Assembly (NCBI GenBank): GCA_003014445.1
Contig: PYGH01000002.1
Coordinates: forward strand, 186,001 to 250,000
Direction of reading: 5' to 3'
Origin: Fusobacterium naviforme
Lineage (GTDB): Bacteria; Bacillota; Clostridia; Lachnospirales; Lachnospiraceae
DNA length: 64,000 nucleotides
Shown here: positions 9,202 through 18,108 of the stretch, piece after piece
Numbering within the stretch: position 1 is the first letter of the stretch
Layout of the letters: each line of letters begins with the position of its first letter
Made by a program: the position numbers and the translations under genes
The notes under the pieces: model-generated
The model's database searches: none
What the model was told of the DNA's origin: nothing
The model's input: the letters and a program-made list of their open reading frames with translations, nothing else

Positions 9202-9585
9202 CTATACTTCCTCGGACAACTTGCCGGAAAGCTCTATAATCCTGTCAATGCGCTCTGTCCGCTCATCCTCCCGAAAGGCCTCCGCCTGCGCCGTGATCTC
9301 CCGCGCGAGACGACGCTGCTTTCTGAACTTTCCGACCAGTCCGAGCTTTGTTTCATAACTCTCCAGCTGCTCCTGCGTCCTCCGGATCAGATCGGACACG
9401 CCCTGACGGCTGATGCCCTCATCCCGCGCAACCTCACTGATTGAATAATCGTCAAAAACGACCTCCGTAAAAATGCGCTTCTGATGCTCTGTCAGGAGCT
9501 CTCCATAAAAATCAAAGAGCAGATCTCTGTTTACAATGAGATCCAGTTCCTCTCTTCCCATCTCCGCCCGCTGTCTCTCCTTCAC
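9202..9585 (-). CDS. ylxM: YlxM family (UPF0122) HTH protein
   Basis: About 127 residues. A sigma-70 region-4-like helix-turn-helix (LTEHQKRIFTEVVFDDYSISEVA followed by GISRQGVSD) covers residues 32-68. YlxM is a conserved partner gene of ffh in Firmicutes and has been linked to SRP function in streptococci. The frame can open at GTG 9585 or ATG 9561; neither has an ideal ribosome site. A consensus promoter lies about 95 bases upstream. Confidence 0.92.
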   Translation of the reverse strand: MKERQRAEMGREELDLIVNRDLLFDFYGELLTEHQKRIFTEVVFDDYSISEVARDEGISRQGVSDLIRRTQEQLESYETKLGLVGKFRKQRRLAREITAQAEAFREDERTERIDRIIELSGKLSEEV

Positions 9586-9678
9586 AAAATACGGCTCTCA
9601 CGCGAAGCACTCCGGATATCATGATACATGAGCCAAAAATCAACCATGCTTTGCACACTATTCTAGCACTGCAAGCGC

Positions 9679-9707
9679 ATTATATAAAAAGAGAGAAATG
9701 CTGTCAA
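9679..9707 (-). promoter_or_regulatory. Consensus promoter for ylxM-ffh-rpsP operon
   Basis: On the minus strand, TTGACA and TATAAT stand exactly 17 bases apart. An inverted repeat (GTCAAGT and ACTTGAC, 9703-9722) overlaps the -35 box and could be an operator or the end of the clc transcript. Confidence 0.85.
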
Positions 9708-9742
9708 GTGTTTTTACTTGACAGAACCGGATATAACAGAGC

Positions 9743-11017
9743 TCACTGCTTCTCCTCCCAGAATTTCCGGGGACCCTTGCGATTAATAAAGGTAGTCCGT
9801 GTTTTGGAATAGGGGAATTTCTGGCTTGTATAGAGTCCATAGTACCCCGAGAGCGTAAAGCTCACCGCAATCACCATGGCATAATAGGGCATTCCGGCAT
9901 AGCCAAACATCTCAAAGGCCATAAAAAGAGAGCTGAATGGGCAGTTCGTCATCCCCACAAAGAGTCCCGCCACGCCGCAGGCTGCATAGAGCGCGGGATC
10001 CAGTCCCAAAAGCTTTGCGAATGCGCAGCCGACACACGCGCCGATACAAAGCGTCGGGACGATCTCTCCCCCCTTAAAACCACTCCAGATACAGCCACAG
10101 GTAAAGATGAGCTTAAACAAAAAAGCGTACCAGGGAGCCTCTCCGACAAACGCCTTCTCCATCAGCTGAAAGCCGCCGCCGTTGAACTCAAATTCATGAC
10201 TCAGGAAGCGATAATTAAGATAGCTCAGCACAATGAGCAGCAGACTCCCCAGCATACCGCGAAGCCAGGGATTTGGCACCAGCTTCTTTGCATGGCGAAA
10301 GCCGCGGTACAGGACGATACTGAACAGGATGGCAACTGCCGCACAGACCATACCGCAGAGCACTGCCGACGCAGTCGCGCGAAGGTCAAAGACAGGAACC
10401 TCGTGCACAGGAAATATCTCTCCCCTGTTTCCGAAGTACTCCGAGACTCCTGCGCCGAAAAAAGCGGCAAAAATACAGGGAATGAGCGCTGCGTAATACA
10501 TGATACCTATGCTGATCATCTCCATGGGGAAGATAGTCGCGGCCAGCGGGGTACCAAAGACAGCCGCAAAGCAGGCACTCATGCCGCACATGATGGCGAT
10601 CTTTTTGTCCTTCTCATCAAAATGAAACAGCTTCGACGAGAGCTCCCCCAGACTTCCGCCGACCATGAGCGCAGCCCCCTCCTTGCCGATGGAGGCACCG
10701 ACCATGTGCGAGACGATGGTAGCGCAGAAAATAAGCGGCGCAGTGCGCACTGTGATATGCTTCCCCTCCGTGATGGAATCAATCACCGTATTCGTGCCGC
10801 CATTTTTCTCCTCGTGCAGCAGCTTTGTCAGCCCCACGATAAAAACTGCGCCAAGAGGAGCAAAGAGAATAAGCCACGGGTGCATGCTCCGGTTTACTGT
10901 TGCAAAATCAACGCCTTTTCGAAAAAAAGTTCCCACTGAGCCTATCACAAGTCCGGTGAAAATAGAATAAATCGTCCACTTCAGAAAATAGCGTATGTTA
11001 TTCTGCAGTGCTTCCAT
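9743..11017 (-). CDS. CLC-family anion transporter, possibly the fluoride (CLC-F) type
   Basis: A 424-residue polytopic membrane protein. The gating-glutamate region reads GASIGKEGAALMVGG (Glu113), and the later selectivity region reads GFKGGEIVP. The first selectivity motif, GSGIP in chloride-type CLC proteins, is replaced by GGTNT (73-77). It is followed by VIDSI, a proline-leucine helix start and the SHMVGASIGKEG stretch. This layout reminds me of the CLC-F fluoride/proton antiporters rather than chloride-type proteins. That comparison is from memory and needs an alignment. The ATG overlaps the ftsY stop (TGATG), so it is translated with ftsY. No fluoride riboswitch is possible here because there is no gap upstream. 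Confidence 0.85.
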   Translation of the reverse strand: MEALQNNIRYFLKWTIYSIFTGLVIGSVGTFFRKGVDFATVNRSMHPWLILFAPLGAVFIVGLTKLLHEEKNGGTNTVIDSITEGKHITVRTAPLIFCATIVSHMVGASIGKEGAALMVGGSLGELSSKLFHFDEKDKKIAIMCGMSACFAAVFGTPLAATIFPMEMISIGIMYYAALIPCIFAAFFGAGVSEYFGNRGEIFPVHEVPVFDLRATASAVLCGMVCAAVAILFSIVLYRGFRHAKKLVPNPWLRGMLGSLLLIVLSYLNYRFLSHEFEFNGGGFQLMEKAFVGEAPWYAFLFKLIFTCGCIWSGFKGGEIVPTLCIGACVGCAFAKLLGLDPALYAACGVAGLFVGMTNCPFSSLFMAFEMFGYAGMPYYAMVIAVSFTLSGYYGLYTSQKFPYSKTRTTFINRKGPRKFWEEKQ

Positions 11018-11967
11018 CAGTTCTGCTCTTCCTCCTGTTTCTCCCGTGTAAACAAGGCATCCACAAACTCGCCGGAATCAAACTTTCTGAGATCCTCTAT
11101 CTGCTCGCCGACACCAATATACTTCACCGGTAGCCTGAGCTCTGCCTGAATCGCAACTGCAATCCCGCCCTTCGCGCTCCCGTCAAGCTTTGTCAGAATA
11201 ATACCTGAGATATCGCAGACATCCTTGAATTCCCGCGCCTGCTCCAGCGCATTCTGTCCCGTCGTTCCGTCCAGAACGATGAGGGTCTCCCGGCAGTATC
11301 CCGGAAGCTCCCTGTCGATCACGCGGTTGATCTTTCTGAGCTCTTCCATGAGATTTTTCTTATTGTGCAGTCTCCCCGCAGTGTCGCAGATCAGCACATC
11401 TGTCTTTCTGGCCCGCGCCGCTGTGCAGGCGTCAAAGACAACTGCCGCAGGATCTGATCCCGCCCGGGAGGAGACCAGTTCCACTGCCGCGCGGTCCGAC
11501 CACTCCTTCAGCTGCTCAATGGCCGCTGCGCGGAAGGTGTCTGCTCCTGCCAGCAGCACACGCTTTCCCGCTGTTTTCAGCTGTGCAGCCATCTTGCCCG
11601 CAGTGGTGGTCTTTCCGACGCCGTTCACTCCCACCAGCAGCAGAACTGACTGCTGCTCCTCAAAGGCATAGGCATTATCCCCCAGATCCATGCGCTCTTT
11701 GATCGTATCAATGAGCAGCTTCCTGCATGCCGCCCGCTCCCGGATATGCTCTGTCTTAACCTGCTCTCTGAGCTCCTCAAGTATATCCTCCGTCGCACGC
11801 ACACCGAGATCTCCGGTGATCAGTATCTCCTCAAGCTCATCATAAAAATCGTCGTCCACCTCGCCCGGACCGTTAAAAATATCGTCCAGACCATTGACGA
11901 CTGCACTTCTGGTCTTTGAAAGTCCCGCGACCAGTCTGCTGAAAAAGCCCCTCTTTTCCTCCGCCAA
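11017..11967 (-). CDS. ftsY: SRP receptor FtsY
   Basis: A 316-residue SRP GTPase that docks Ffh-ribosome complexes at the membrane. It has a short N domain and a G domain with GVNGVGKTT (113-121), DTAGRLHNK near 195 and TKLDGSAKGG near 255. The acidic A domain of the E. coli protein is absent, as is usual in Firmicutes. The start appears to be TTG with GGAGG about nine bases upstream. It follows smc with 30 bases between. Confidence 0.97.
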   Translation of the reverse strand: MAEEKRGFFSRLVAGLSKTRSAVVNGLDDIFNGPGEVDDDFYDELEEILITGDLGVRATEDILEELREQVKTEHIRERAACRKLLIDTIKERMDLGDNAYAFEEQQSVLLLVGVNGVGKTTTAGKMAAQLKTAGKRVLLAGADTFRAAAIEQLKEWSDRAAVELVSSRAGSDPAAVVFDACTAARARKTDVLICDTAGRLHNKKNLMEELRKINRVIDRELPGYCRETLIVLDGTTGQNALEQAREFKDVCDISGIILTKLDGSAKGGIAVAIQAELRLPVKYIGVGEQIEDLRKFDSGEFVDALFTREKQEEEQN

Positions 11968-11997
11968 AGCTGCCGTCCTCCCTCTGTTTAAGACTGA

Positions 11998-14900
11998 TCA
12001 GGAATCCAGCTGGTCCTCGATGAGATTCACTGAGACCAGCGTTGAGATTCCCTTCTCCTGCATGGTAATGCCGTACAGCCGGTCTGCGGCAACCATGGTG
12101 CCGCGCCGGTGTGTGATGACAATAAACTGTGTGTGCTCCGTGAGTTTTCTCAGATACTGCGCATAGCGATCCACATTCGACTCATCGAGTGCTGCTTCGA
12201 TCTCATCGAGCAGTGCAAATGGGGACGGCTTCAGATTCTGAATTGCAAAGAGGAGCGAAATCGCTGTGAGAGCCTTCTCGCCTCCGGAGAGCTGCATCAT
12301 ATTCTGAAGCTTCTTCCCCGGTGGTTCCGCGATAATCGCAATTGAGGCCTCCAGAATGTCCGCCTCCTCATCGAGCTTCAGCTCTCCCCGACCGCCGCCA
12401 AAGAGCTCGCGAAAGACCTTATTGAACTCCTTCCGTATCCGGTCAAACTGCTCACTGAACTGCTTTCTCATGCCGCGGTCCAGCTCTGTAATAACCTTTT
12501 GGAGCGCTGCCTCCGCCTTTTTCAGATCCTCGTGCTGAGTCCTCATAAACTCATAGCGCTCGGAAAGCACCCTGTAATCCTCTATAGCATTGACATTAAC
12601 ACTGCCGAGTGCGCGGATACCGGATTTTCTCTGCTCTATCTCCTTTCTGACTGTTGCCGCCTGATTGAGGCTCTCATCCCGGAACTGCCGTGCCCCCTCC
12701 TCAGTCAGATTGTACTCCCCTAGTATATAGCTCTCACGTGCTGTGAGCTTCTCGCCTGCCTTTTCCTTCTGAGCCCGGACACGGAACAGATCGCGATCCA
12801 GCGCCGCAGCCCGTTCAGAGAGCTCATTTCGTCTGTCAAAGTAGCGCTTCTGCTCCGCCGCGCGCGCCTCCTTCTTCTCTCTGCCGCTCTGTATCTCGAG
12901 CTGAAGCGCGGTCTTTTTCTCAGCGAGTGCAGCCAGCGCATGACTCTCAGTGACTATCTCCGCCTCTCGCTCAGCAATGCGTCTCTCACTGTCTCCGCTT
13001 CCTCCGCAGAGCATCTCCCGCTCATAGGAGAGCTTTTTCAGCTCCTCCGAGACACGCAGAATATTCTCCTCGAGAAAGCCGTCCTTCTGGGCCGCGGTTC
13101 CGGAGCGAAGCTGTGCCTCTGAGAGCGCGGAGGCAAGCTGCTCACGCTGGGCCCGTTTCGCCTCCAGCTCTGTCTGGAGTTCCGCAATGCGTGTCTCCAT
13201 CTCTTCCCGCCGCTCCTCCAGCGCCGCGATATCCGCATGGGCACCTGCCCGGCTCTCATTGATCTCCTCTGTTCTCAGTCCGAGCATTCCCCGCTCGTCC
13301 CCCAGATCACGCAGCTGTCCGGAGACCTCGCCCTTCTTTTCCGCCAGTCTCCGAATGAGCATCTCCTGCGTATTCCAGGCTATCATCGCACTCTGATCCT
13401 CACTGCGCAGCGCCTCGATGGCCTCGCGCGACGCACGCAGCGATTCCCGCGCGTTTTCAAGCTCCTTCTCATCCCGCTCCGCCTGATGAAAGAGCTTCTC
13501 GATCCGTCCCTCAAGCTCCTCGATCTCCCGCTTTCGTCCCAGAAGATTCGAGCTGTTTTTAAAGGCGCCGCCGGACATGGAGCCGCCCGGATTCAGGAGC
13601 TCCCCCTCCGGCGTCACAATCCTGTAGGCATAGTGATACTTTCTCTCAATCGCAATTGCGCAGTCAATATCACGCACGACAATATCCCGCCCGAGCAGAC
13701 TCTGAACGAGAGCCTCATACTGGGGCTCCGTGCGCACGAGAGAGGCGGCAATCCCTATGACCCCCTCCTCCCTCAGCACTTCTCCCGGCTCCCAGCGCCG
13801 CACGGCTCTGCTGCTGGTCAGCGGAAGAAAGGTCGCTCTGCCGTAACGGTTGCGCTTCAGATGCTCAATGAGATGCTTTGCCGTCTCCTCGGAATCCGTC
13901 ACTACGTTCTGGATGCGTCCGCCGAGCGCCGTCTCAATCGCGGTCTCATACTTCCTGTCCACTGTGATGAGATCCGCCACAACGCCGTGTATACCCCTGA
14001 TCCGGTCCCGTGTCTCCATCACGCGGCGTATGCTGTTTCCGTAGCCGTCATAGCGCTCCGCAAGATTTCTGAGAGACTCGAGCCGCACGCTGTCTGCCTG
14101 ATAGCGGGACTGGGCCTCCCTAAGGCGTCCGGCAATGCGGCTCACCTCGCTCTCCCAGTTCTCAGTCTCCGCTTCCTTCTCTTCCCGCGCTGCCTTAAGC
14201 TCCGCTCTGCGTATCCGGAGCGCTTCCTTTTTCCGGTTCTCCGCACCGAGCTCCTCACTCAGAGCTGCATCCTCGCTCTTCAGCTTCAGGAGTCTCTGCG
14301 CCGCCTCAGACGAACGAAGCTGCACCTGCTCAAGCAAGGTCTCATAGCGCTGATTCCGCGCGGAGATCTCCGCCCGCTCATTCAGCGCATCCAGTACAGC
14401 GTCCTTCAGCTCCCGGATCCTCTGATCCAGCAGCATGATCTCCTCCTCTGAGGAGATGAGCGCCCGCTCCGCCTCCTCTGCATTCCGCCCGGCTGAAAGT
14501 TTCTCTGCAGCCGTCTGCTCCCGCTTCTCCTGAAAGCCCCGGAGAGCCTCCTGCCGCTCCGTCTCATCAGCCTGAATCGCGCCAAGCCGCGCCGCGATGT
14601 GCTCTGCATTGGCTCTCTCGGTATTGATCTGCTCCCGGAGCACACGTATCCTGCCGCTGCGCTCCCCCTCATCCGCCGCAAGACGGGACAGCGCATCCTG
14701 TGCAGCCTGGAGCTTCTCCTCCAGGGCACTCAGCACTGCCTCCAGTTCCTCGTGCTCCGCCCGCAGCGCCTCCTCTGCTCTGCGGGTCTCCGCCTCATCT
14801 CCCGAGAGTATTTCCTCACGGCCGGAGAGCGCCTGAAGCTCCTCTCGGAGACTCCCGCTCTCCATCAGGAAGAGATTCAGATCCAGCAGCTTCAGCTCCT

Positions 14901-15558
14901 CCTTCAATCGGAGATACTCTCTGGCTGTCTCTGACTGACGCCTCAGCGGTCCCACCTGCTTCTCCAGCTCAGAGAGAATGTCGCTCACACGGAGCATGTT
15001 GGCCTGCTCGTTCTCAAGCTTTCGCTCCGCGAGGGCCTTCCTCTTCCGAAACTTCGTGATGCCCGCCGCTTCGTCAAAGAGCTCTCTCCTCTCCTCTGCC
15101 TTTCCGCTCAGGATCTGCTCCACCTGTCCCTGGCCGATGATCGAATACCCCTCCTGGCCGATACCCGTGTCAAAGAAGAGCTCGTTGATATCCTTCAGAC
15201 GGCACAAGCTCCCATTCAGCATATATTCGCTCTCGCCGGAACGGTACAGCCTGCGCGACACCTTGACCTCGTCGTAATCGAGCTGCAGCGCGCGGTCGGC
15301 ATTGTCCAGTGTGATCGCAACATAGGCGAAGCCCTGCGGCTTCCTGAGCTCTGTCCCGGCAAAAATGACGTCCTGCATATTGCCGCCGCGAAGGCTCTTT
15401 GCACTCTGCTCTCCCAGAACCCAGCGGACTGCGTCTCCGACATTGGACTTTCCGGAACCGTTCGGCCCGACAATTCCCGTGATGCCGTGCTGAAAATCAA
15501 AGCGTATTTTATTTGCAAAGGATTTGAAGCCCTGTACCTCGATACTCTTTAAATACAT
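11998..15558 (-). CDS. smc: Chromosome segregation protein SMC
   Basis: A 1186-residue condensin subunit. Walker A GPNGSGKSN lies near 32-40. Long coiled coils follow (about 170-500 and 680-1030), with the hinge in between (IRGIHGVVADLI near 520, GGSMSGG near 660). The C-terminal head has the ABC signature LSGGEKAL and Walker B LLDEIEAALD. The N-terminal MYLKSIEVQGFKSFANK is typical. Length matches the family. It lies between rnc and ftsY, the conserved Firmicutes order. Confidence 0.98.
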   Translation of the reverse strand: MYLKSIEVQGFKSFANKIRFDFQHGITGIVGPNGSGKSNVGDAVRWVLGEQSAKSLRGGNMQDVIFAGTELRKPQGFAYVAITLDNADRALQLDYDEVKVSRRLYRSGESEYMLNGSLCRLKDINELFFDTGIGQEGYSIIGQGQVEQILSGKAEERRELFDEAAGITKFRKRKALAERKLENEQANMLRVSDILSELEKQVGPLRRQSETAREYLRLKEELKLLDLNLFLMESGSLREELQALSGREEILSGDEAETRRAEEALRAEHEELEAVLSALEEKLQAAQDALSRLAADEGERSGRIRVLREQINTERANAEHIAARLGAIQADETERQEALRGFQEKREQTAAEKLSAGRNAEEAERALISSEEEIMLLDQRIRELKDAVLDALNERAEISARNQRYETLLEQVQLRSSEAAQRLLKLKSEDAALSEELGAENRKKEALRIRRAELKAAREEKEAETENWESEVSRIAGRLREAQSRYQADSVRLESLRNLAERYDGYGNSIRRVMETRDRIRGIHGVVADLITVDRKYETAIETALGGRIQNVVTDSEETAKHLIEHLKRNRYGRATFLPLTSSRAVRRWEPGEVLREEGVIGIAASLVRTEPQYEALVQSLLGRDIVVRDIDCAIAIERKYHYAYRIVTPEGELLNPGGSMSGGAFKNSSNLLGRKREIEELEGRIEKLFHQAERDEKELENARESLRASREAIEALRSEDQSAMIAWNTQEMLIRRLAEKKGEVSGQLRDLGDERGMLGLRTEEINESRAGAHADIAALEERREEMETRIAELQTELEAKRAQREQLASALSEAQLRSGTAAQKDGFLEENILRVSEELKKLSYEREMLCGGSGDSERRIAEREAEIVTESHALAALAEKKTALQLEIQSGREKKEARAAEQKRYFDRRNELSERAAALDRDLFRVRAQKEKAGEKLTARESYILGEYNLTEEGARQFRDESLNQAATVRKEIEQRKSGIRALGSVNVNAIEDYRVLSERYEFMRTQHEDLKKAEAALQKVITELDRGMRKQFSEQFDRIRKEFNKVFRELFGGGRGELKLDEEADILEASIAIIAEPPGKKLQNMMQLSGGEKALTAISLLFAIQNLKPSPFALLDEIEAALDESNVDRYAQYLRKLTEHTQFIVITHRRGTMVAADRLYGITMQEKGISTLVSVNLIEDQLDS

Positions 15559-15565
15559 ACGTTCA

Positions 15566-16312
15566 TTATCCTTCCGTCACTGCGCCAAGTGCCTTCAGTG
15601 CCGCATATGCGGCCTTCTGCTCCGCCTGCTTCTTGCTGCCGCCTGTGCCCCTCGCGAGCTCTTTTCCATCCAGACAGACTGCTGAAGTAAAGAGCTTCCG
15701 GTGATCCGGCCCCTCCTCCGACAGAAGGACATAGCAGAGCGCCGCATCTCCGTCCCGCTGCAGCTCCTCCTGCAAGATTGTCTTTGCATCGTAAAAGCAG
15801 CGTTTTCCCTCAATATCATTCAGAATAAAGCGGTTGATGCAGCTGCGGGCCGCATCATATCCGCCATCCAGATAAATTGCGCCGATCACAGCCTCCATTG
15901 CATCGGACACGATGCTGGGACGCTGACGTCCGCCGGTCTGTTCCTCGCCTTTTCCGAGCAGCAGATACTCATTTAAAGAAATCTGCTCCGCGCAGTAGGC
16001 GAGAGCCGGCTCACAGACAAAGCTCGCTCGGAGCTTAGTCAGATCACCCTCCGGAAGCTTCGGCTCTGTGCGGAAGAAATATTCCGAGCTCACAAGCTCC
16101 AGCACCGCGTCCCCCAGAAATTCCAGCCGCTCATTCGAGCCCTCATGCCCCTCGTGCAGCTCATTTGCAAGCGAGCTGTGTGTCAGGGCGTGCCTCAAGA
16201 GGCTGATGTCCCGAAAGCTGTATCCCAGTCTCTCCTCCAGCTCCTGAAGCTGTTCACGCTCCGCGCCGCCGAGCGCTCTCTCCTTAAAGCTCCTTCCGGA
16301 TTTATTTTCCAT
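15566..16312 (-). CDS. rnc: Ribonuclease III
   Basis: A 248-residue double-strand-specific RNase that processes rRNA and other structured RNAs. The catalytic signature NERLEFLGDAVLELV lies near 60-74. A second acidic site lies in SDAMEAVIGAIYLDGG near 136-151. A C-terminal double-stranded RNA-binding domain (DPHRKLF-like region to KKQAEQKAAYAAL) ends the protein. The ATG lies 11 bases inside the end of acpP, preceded by GGGAGGGGAT. Confidence 0.97.
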   Translation of the reverse strand: MENKSGRSFKERALGGAEREQLQELEERLGYSFRDISLLRHALTHSSLANELHEGHEGSNERLEFLGDAVLELVSSEYFFRTEPKLPEGDLTKLRASFVCEPALAYCAEQISLNEYLLLGKGEEQTGGRQRPSIVSDAMEAVIGAIYLDGGYDAARSCINRFILNDIEGKRCFYDAKTILQEELQRDGDAALCYVLLSEEGPDHRKLFTSAVCLDGKELARGTGGSKKQAEQKAAYAALKALGAVTEG

Positions 16313-16556
16313 ATCCCCTCCCTGTGGAATTCTTAAGAGAACGCAGTACCTTCACCGCGTCCTGAACAGAACGAATCTGCTCCGCCTTTTCTGTCGGAAG
16401 CTCCACTGCAAATGCCTCCTCAATCTCCATCACAATGCGGAAGAGCTCCAGTGAATCCGCCCCGAGCTCCTCCATAAAATCTGTCTCATCCGCGATGAGC
16501 TCTGTCTGAAGCCCCAGAACTCCCGCTGCAATCTCCCTGATCTTCTCCAGCTCCAA
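16302..16556 (-). CDS. acpP: Acyl carrier protein
   Basis: An 84-residue carrier with the phosphopantetheine attachment motif GADSLE (Ser35) at the start of an acidic helix. It carries growing fatty acyl chains and, with PlsX, supplies acyl-phosphate for phospholipids. The best start is a TTG at 16556 with AAAGGAGC eight bases upstream. This places the first 71 bases inside the 3' end of plsX. Confidence 0.93.
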   Translation of the reverse strand: MELEKIREIAAGVLGLQTELIADETDFMEELGADSLELFRIVMEIEEAFAVELPTEKAEQIRSVQDAVKVLRSLKNSTGRGYGK

Positions 16557-17550
16557 GATTCAGCTCCTTTGAAATATAGTGATTGATCCCAGCTTCATGG
16601 AAGGTACGGCACTGCAAAATGGCATTGCATATCTCTCCTTCCCCTGCATTTCCGTGCACTTTTACGACCAAACCGCGAAGGCCCAGCATCGGAGCACCGC
16701 CGTGTCTCGTCGCATCAAATTTCTGCAGCGTCTCCTTCAGTGCCGGCTTTAAGAGCAGCGCCCCGAGCTTGCTGCGGGTACTGGACATACACGCGTTCTT
16801 CATCATGTGAAGAAGCGCAGAGGCTGTTCCCTCTATGGTTTTCAGCACCATGTTTCCGGTAAACGCCTCGCAGACACAGACATCCGCCGCACCGTGAACG
16901 ACCTCCCGGGCCTCAATGCTCCCTGTAAAATTGATTCCCTCTGCGGCCTTAAGAAGCGGAAAGGTCTCCTTGACGAGTGCATTTCCCTTCTCCTCCTCTA
17001 CACCGATATTTAAAATCGCCACCCGCGGCGCAGGAATGCCCATAACATGCTCCATATAGATAGAACCCATCTTTGCAAACTGTAAGAGCTGCTTCGGTCT
17101 GGCATCGACATTGGCCCCCGCATCCAGCAGCAGCGTCACGCCCCCCCTGTCTGTAGGCACCAGCGGTGCAAAGGGTGCGCGCTCCACACCCGAAATCCTT
17201 CCTACGATCAGCTGTCCTCCGACAAGAATCGCACCCGAGCTTCCCGCGGAGACGAAGGCATCTGCCTCCTGCTCCCGGACGAGCCTCATGCCTCTCACAA
17301 TAGAGGAGTCCTTCTTCTTCCTGATCGAGAGCACCGGTGCCTCTCCGGTCTCGATCACCTCTGTCGCATTCACAATATGCAGACGCACAGCGTCATAGCT
17401 CTCTCCCTCAAGCTCCCGCTGTATGGCCTCCTCCCGCCCCACAAGAAACAGCTGTATCTCCGCGCTCTCCCTCAGAGCCTTCAGGCATCCCTTTATGATT
17501 TCTCCCGGCGCATTGTCGCCGCCCATAACGTCAACCGCTACTCTGACCAT
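16486..17550 (-). CDS. plsX: Phosphate acyltransferase PlsX
   Basis: A 354-residue enzyme that makes acyl-phosphate from acyl-ACP in phospholipid synthesis. It begins VRVAVDVMGGDNAPGEIIKG. ILVGG, LLDAGANVDARP and CEAFTGNMVLKT are further family stretches. After the normal end (INHYISKELNLG) the frame continues for about 25 residues of glycine/serine/aspartate-rich sequence that overlap acpP. This tail may be a by-product of the overlap. Confidence 0.96.
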   Translation of the reverse strand: MVRVAVDVMGGDNAPGEIIKGCLKALRESAEIQLFLVGREEAIQRELEGESYDAVRLHIVNATEVIETGEAPVLSIRKKKDSSIVRGMRLVREQEADAFVSAGSSGAILVGGQLIVGRISGVERAPFAPLVPTDRGGVTLLLDAGANVDARPKQLLQFAKMGSIYMEHVMGIPAPRVAILNIGVEEEKGNALVKETFPLLKAAEGINFTGSIEAREVVHGAADVCVCEAFTGNMVLKTIEGTASALLHMMKNACMSSTRSKLGALLLKPALKETLQKFDATRHGGAPMLGLRGLVVKVHGNAGEGEICNAILQCRTFHEAGINHYISKELNLGAGEDQGDCSGSSGASDRAHRG

Positions 17551-17583
17551 CTTGTCTGCCTCCTTATTTTAACACAGCCGAAG

Positions 17584-17607
17584 CGGGCAAACGACTACGT
17601 TTGCCCG
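17584..17607 (-). other. Perfect 10-bp inverted repeat in the plsX leader
   Basis: CGGGCAAACG and CGTTTGCCCG flank a four-base spacer, 34 bases upstream of plsX. No T-run follows in either direction, so it is more likely an operator or leader hairpin than a terminator. It does not match the FapR box I know from Bacillus. Confidence 0.6.
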
Positions 17608-17694
17608 TATACATCCACTTTTTCTAATCCGTTTCCTGATAATCCCGCTTTCCGGGAATCCAGTTCTCAGAGATCCTATCCGCTGATTCGATAA

Positions 17695-17720
17695 GACCCC
17701 GGAGCAAACGCTCCGGGGTC
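17695..17720 (-). terminator. Hairpin behind rpmF
   Basis: An 11-bp perfect stem (GACCCCGGAGC with its complement) around AAAC lies 27 bases after the rpmF stop. The following bases on the minus strand, TTATCG, give only a weak T-tract, so termination may be partial and plsX may be reached by read-through. Confidence 0.6.
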
Positions 17721-17746
17721 TGAAAATCTCATTCGGAAGGTCTGTC

Positions 17747-17929
17747 TCAGTCACCGACTTTAACGATCTCCTTTTTGTTGTACGTTCCGCAGTTCTTGCA
17801 GACACGATGCGGCATCATGAGCTCGCCGCACTTCGGGCACTTTACGAGGTTCATTGCGCCCATCTTCCAGTTGGCTCTTCTCTTATCTCTGTGAGCCTTG
17901 GAAGATTTATTCTTCGGACAAATCGACAT
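17747..17929 (-). CDS. rpmF: 50S ribosomal protein L32
   Basis: A 60-residue zinc-ribbon type L32. The cysteines lie as CPKC (31-34) and CKNC (44-47), so this is the zinc-binding form. The N-terminus MSICPKNKSSKAHRDKRRANW is typical. An AGGAGG precedes the ATG. Linkage to plsX and acpP is conserved across many bacteria. Confidence 0.97.
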   Translation of the reverse strand: MSICPKNKSSKAHRDKRRANWKMGAMNLVKCPKCGELMMPHRVCKNCGTYNKKEIVKVGD

Positions 17930-17965
17930 CCTGAAACACCTCCTTACTTCATTACGTCTAACGGC

Positions 17966-17980
17966 ATTACACCGTGTAAT
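17966..17980 (-). promoter_or_regulatory. 15-bp palindrome in the rpmF leader
   Basis: ATTACAC-C-GTGTAAT is a perfect inverted repeat between the promoter and the ribosome site of rpmF. The spacing suits a dimeric repressor that could control the ribosomal protein/phospholipid operon. The regulator is unknown. Confidence 0.45.
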
Positions 17981-18004
17981 TTCTGAATCGGCATAACAGT
18001 AGGT

Positions 18005-18033
18005 ATTATAAAAGGGCAGCTATTATTTGTCAA
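18005..18033 (-). promoter_or_regulatory. Consensus promoter of rpmF
   Basis: On the minus strand TTGACA and TATAAT stand 17 bases apart, about 75 bases upstream of the rpmF start. Confidence 0.85.
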
Positions 18034-18108
18034 CCATTTTATTACTGATTGCAGCGTAATCCCGCTCGCGCGCCGGAGCTTCACGGGCGAAGTTCTTTTT
18101 GGCGGCGT

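Noticed and set aside
13237-14451. Long open frame opposite smc
   Set aside because: It lies wholly within a well-supported coding gene on the other strand and shows no domain; such frames are common in GC-rich coiled-coil genes.
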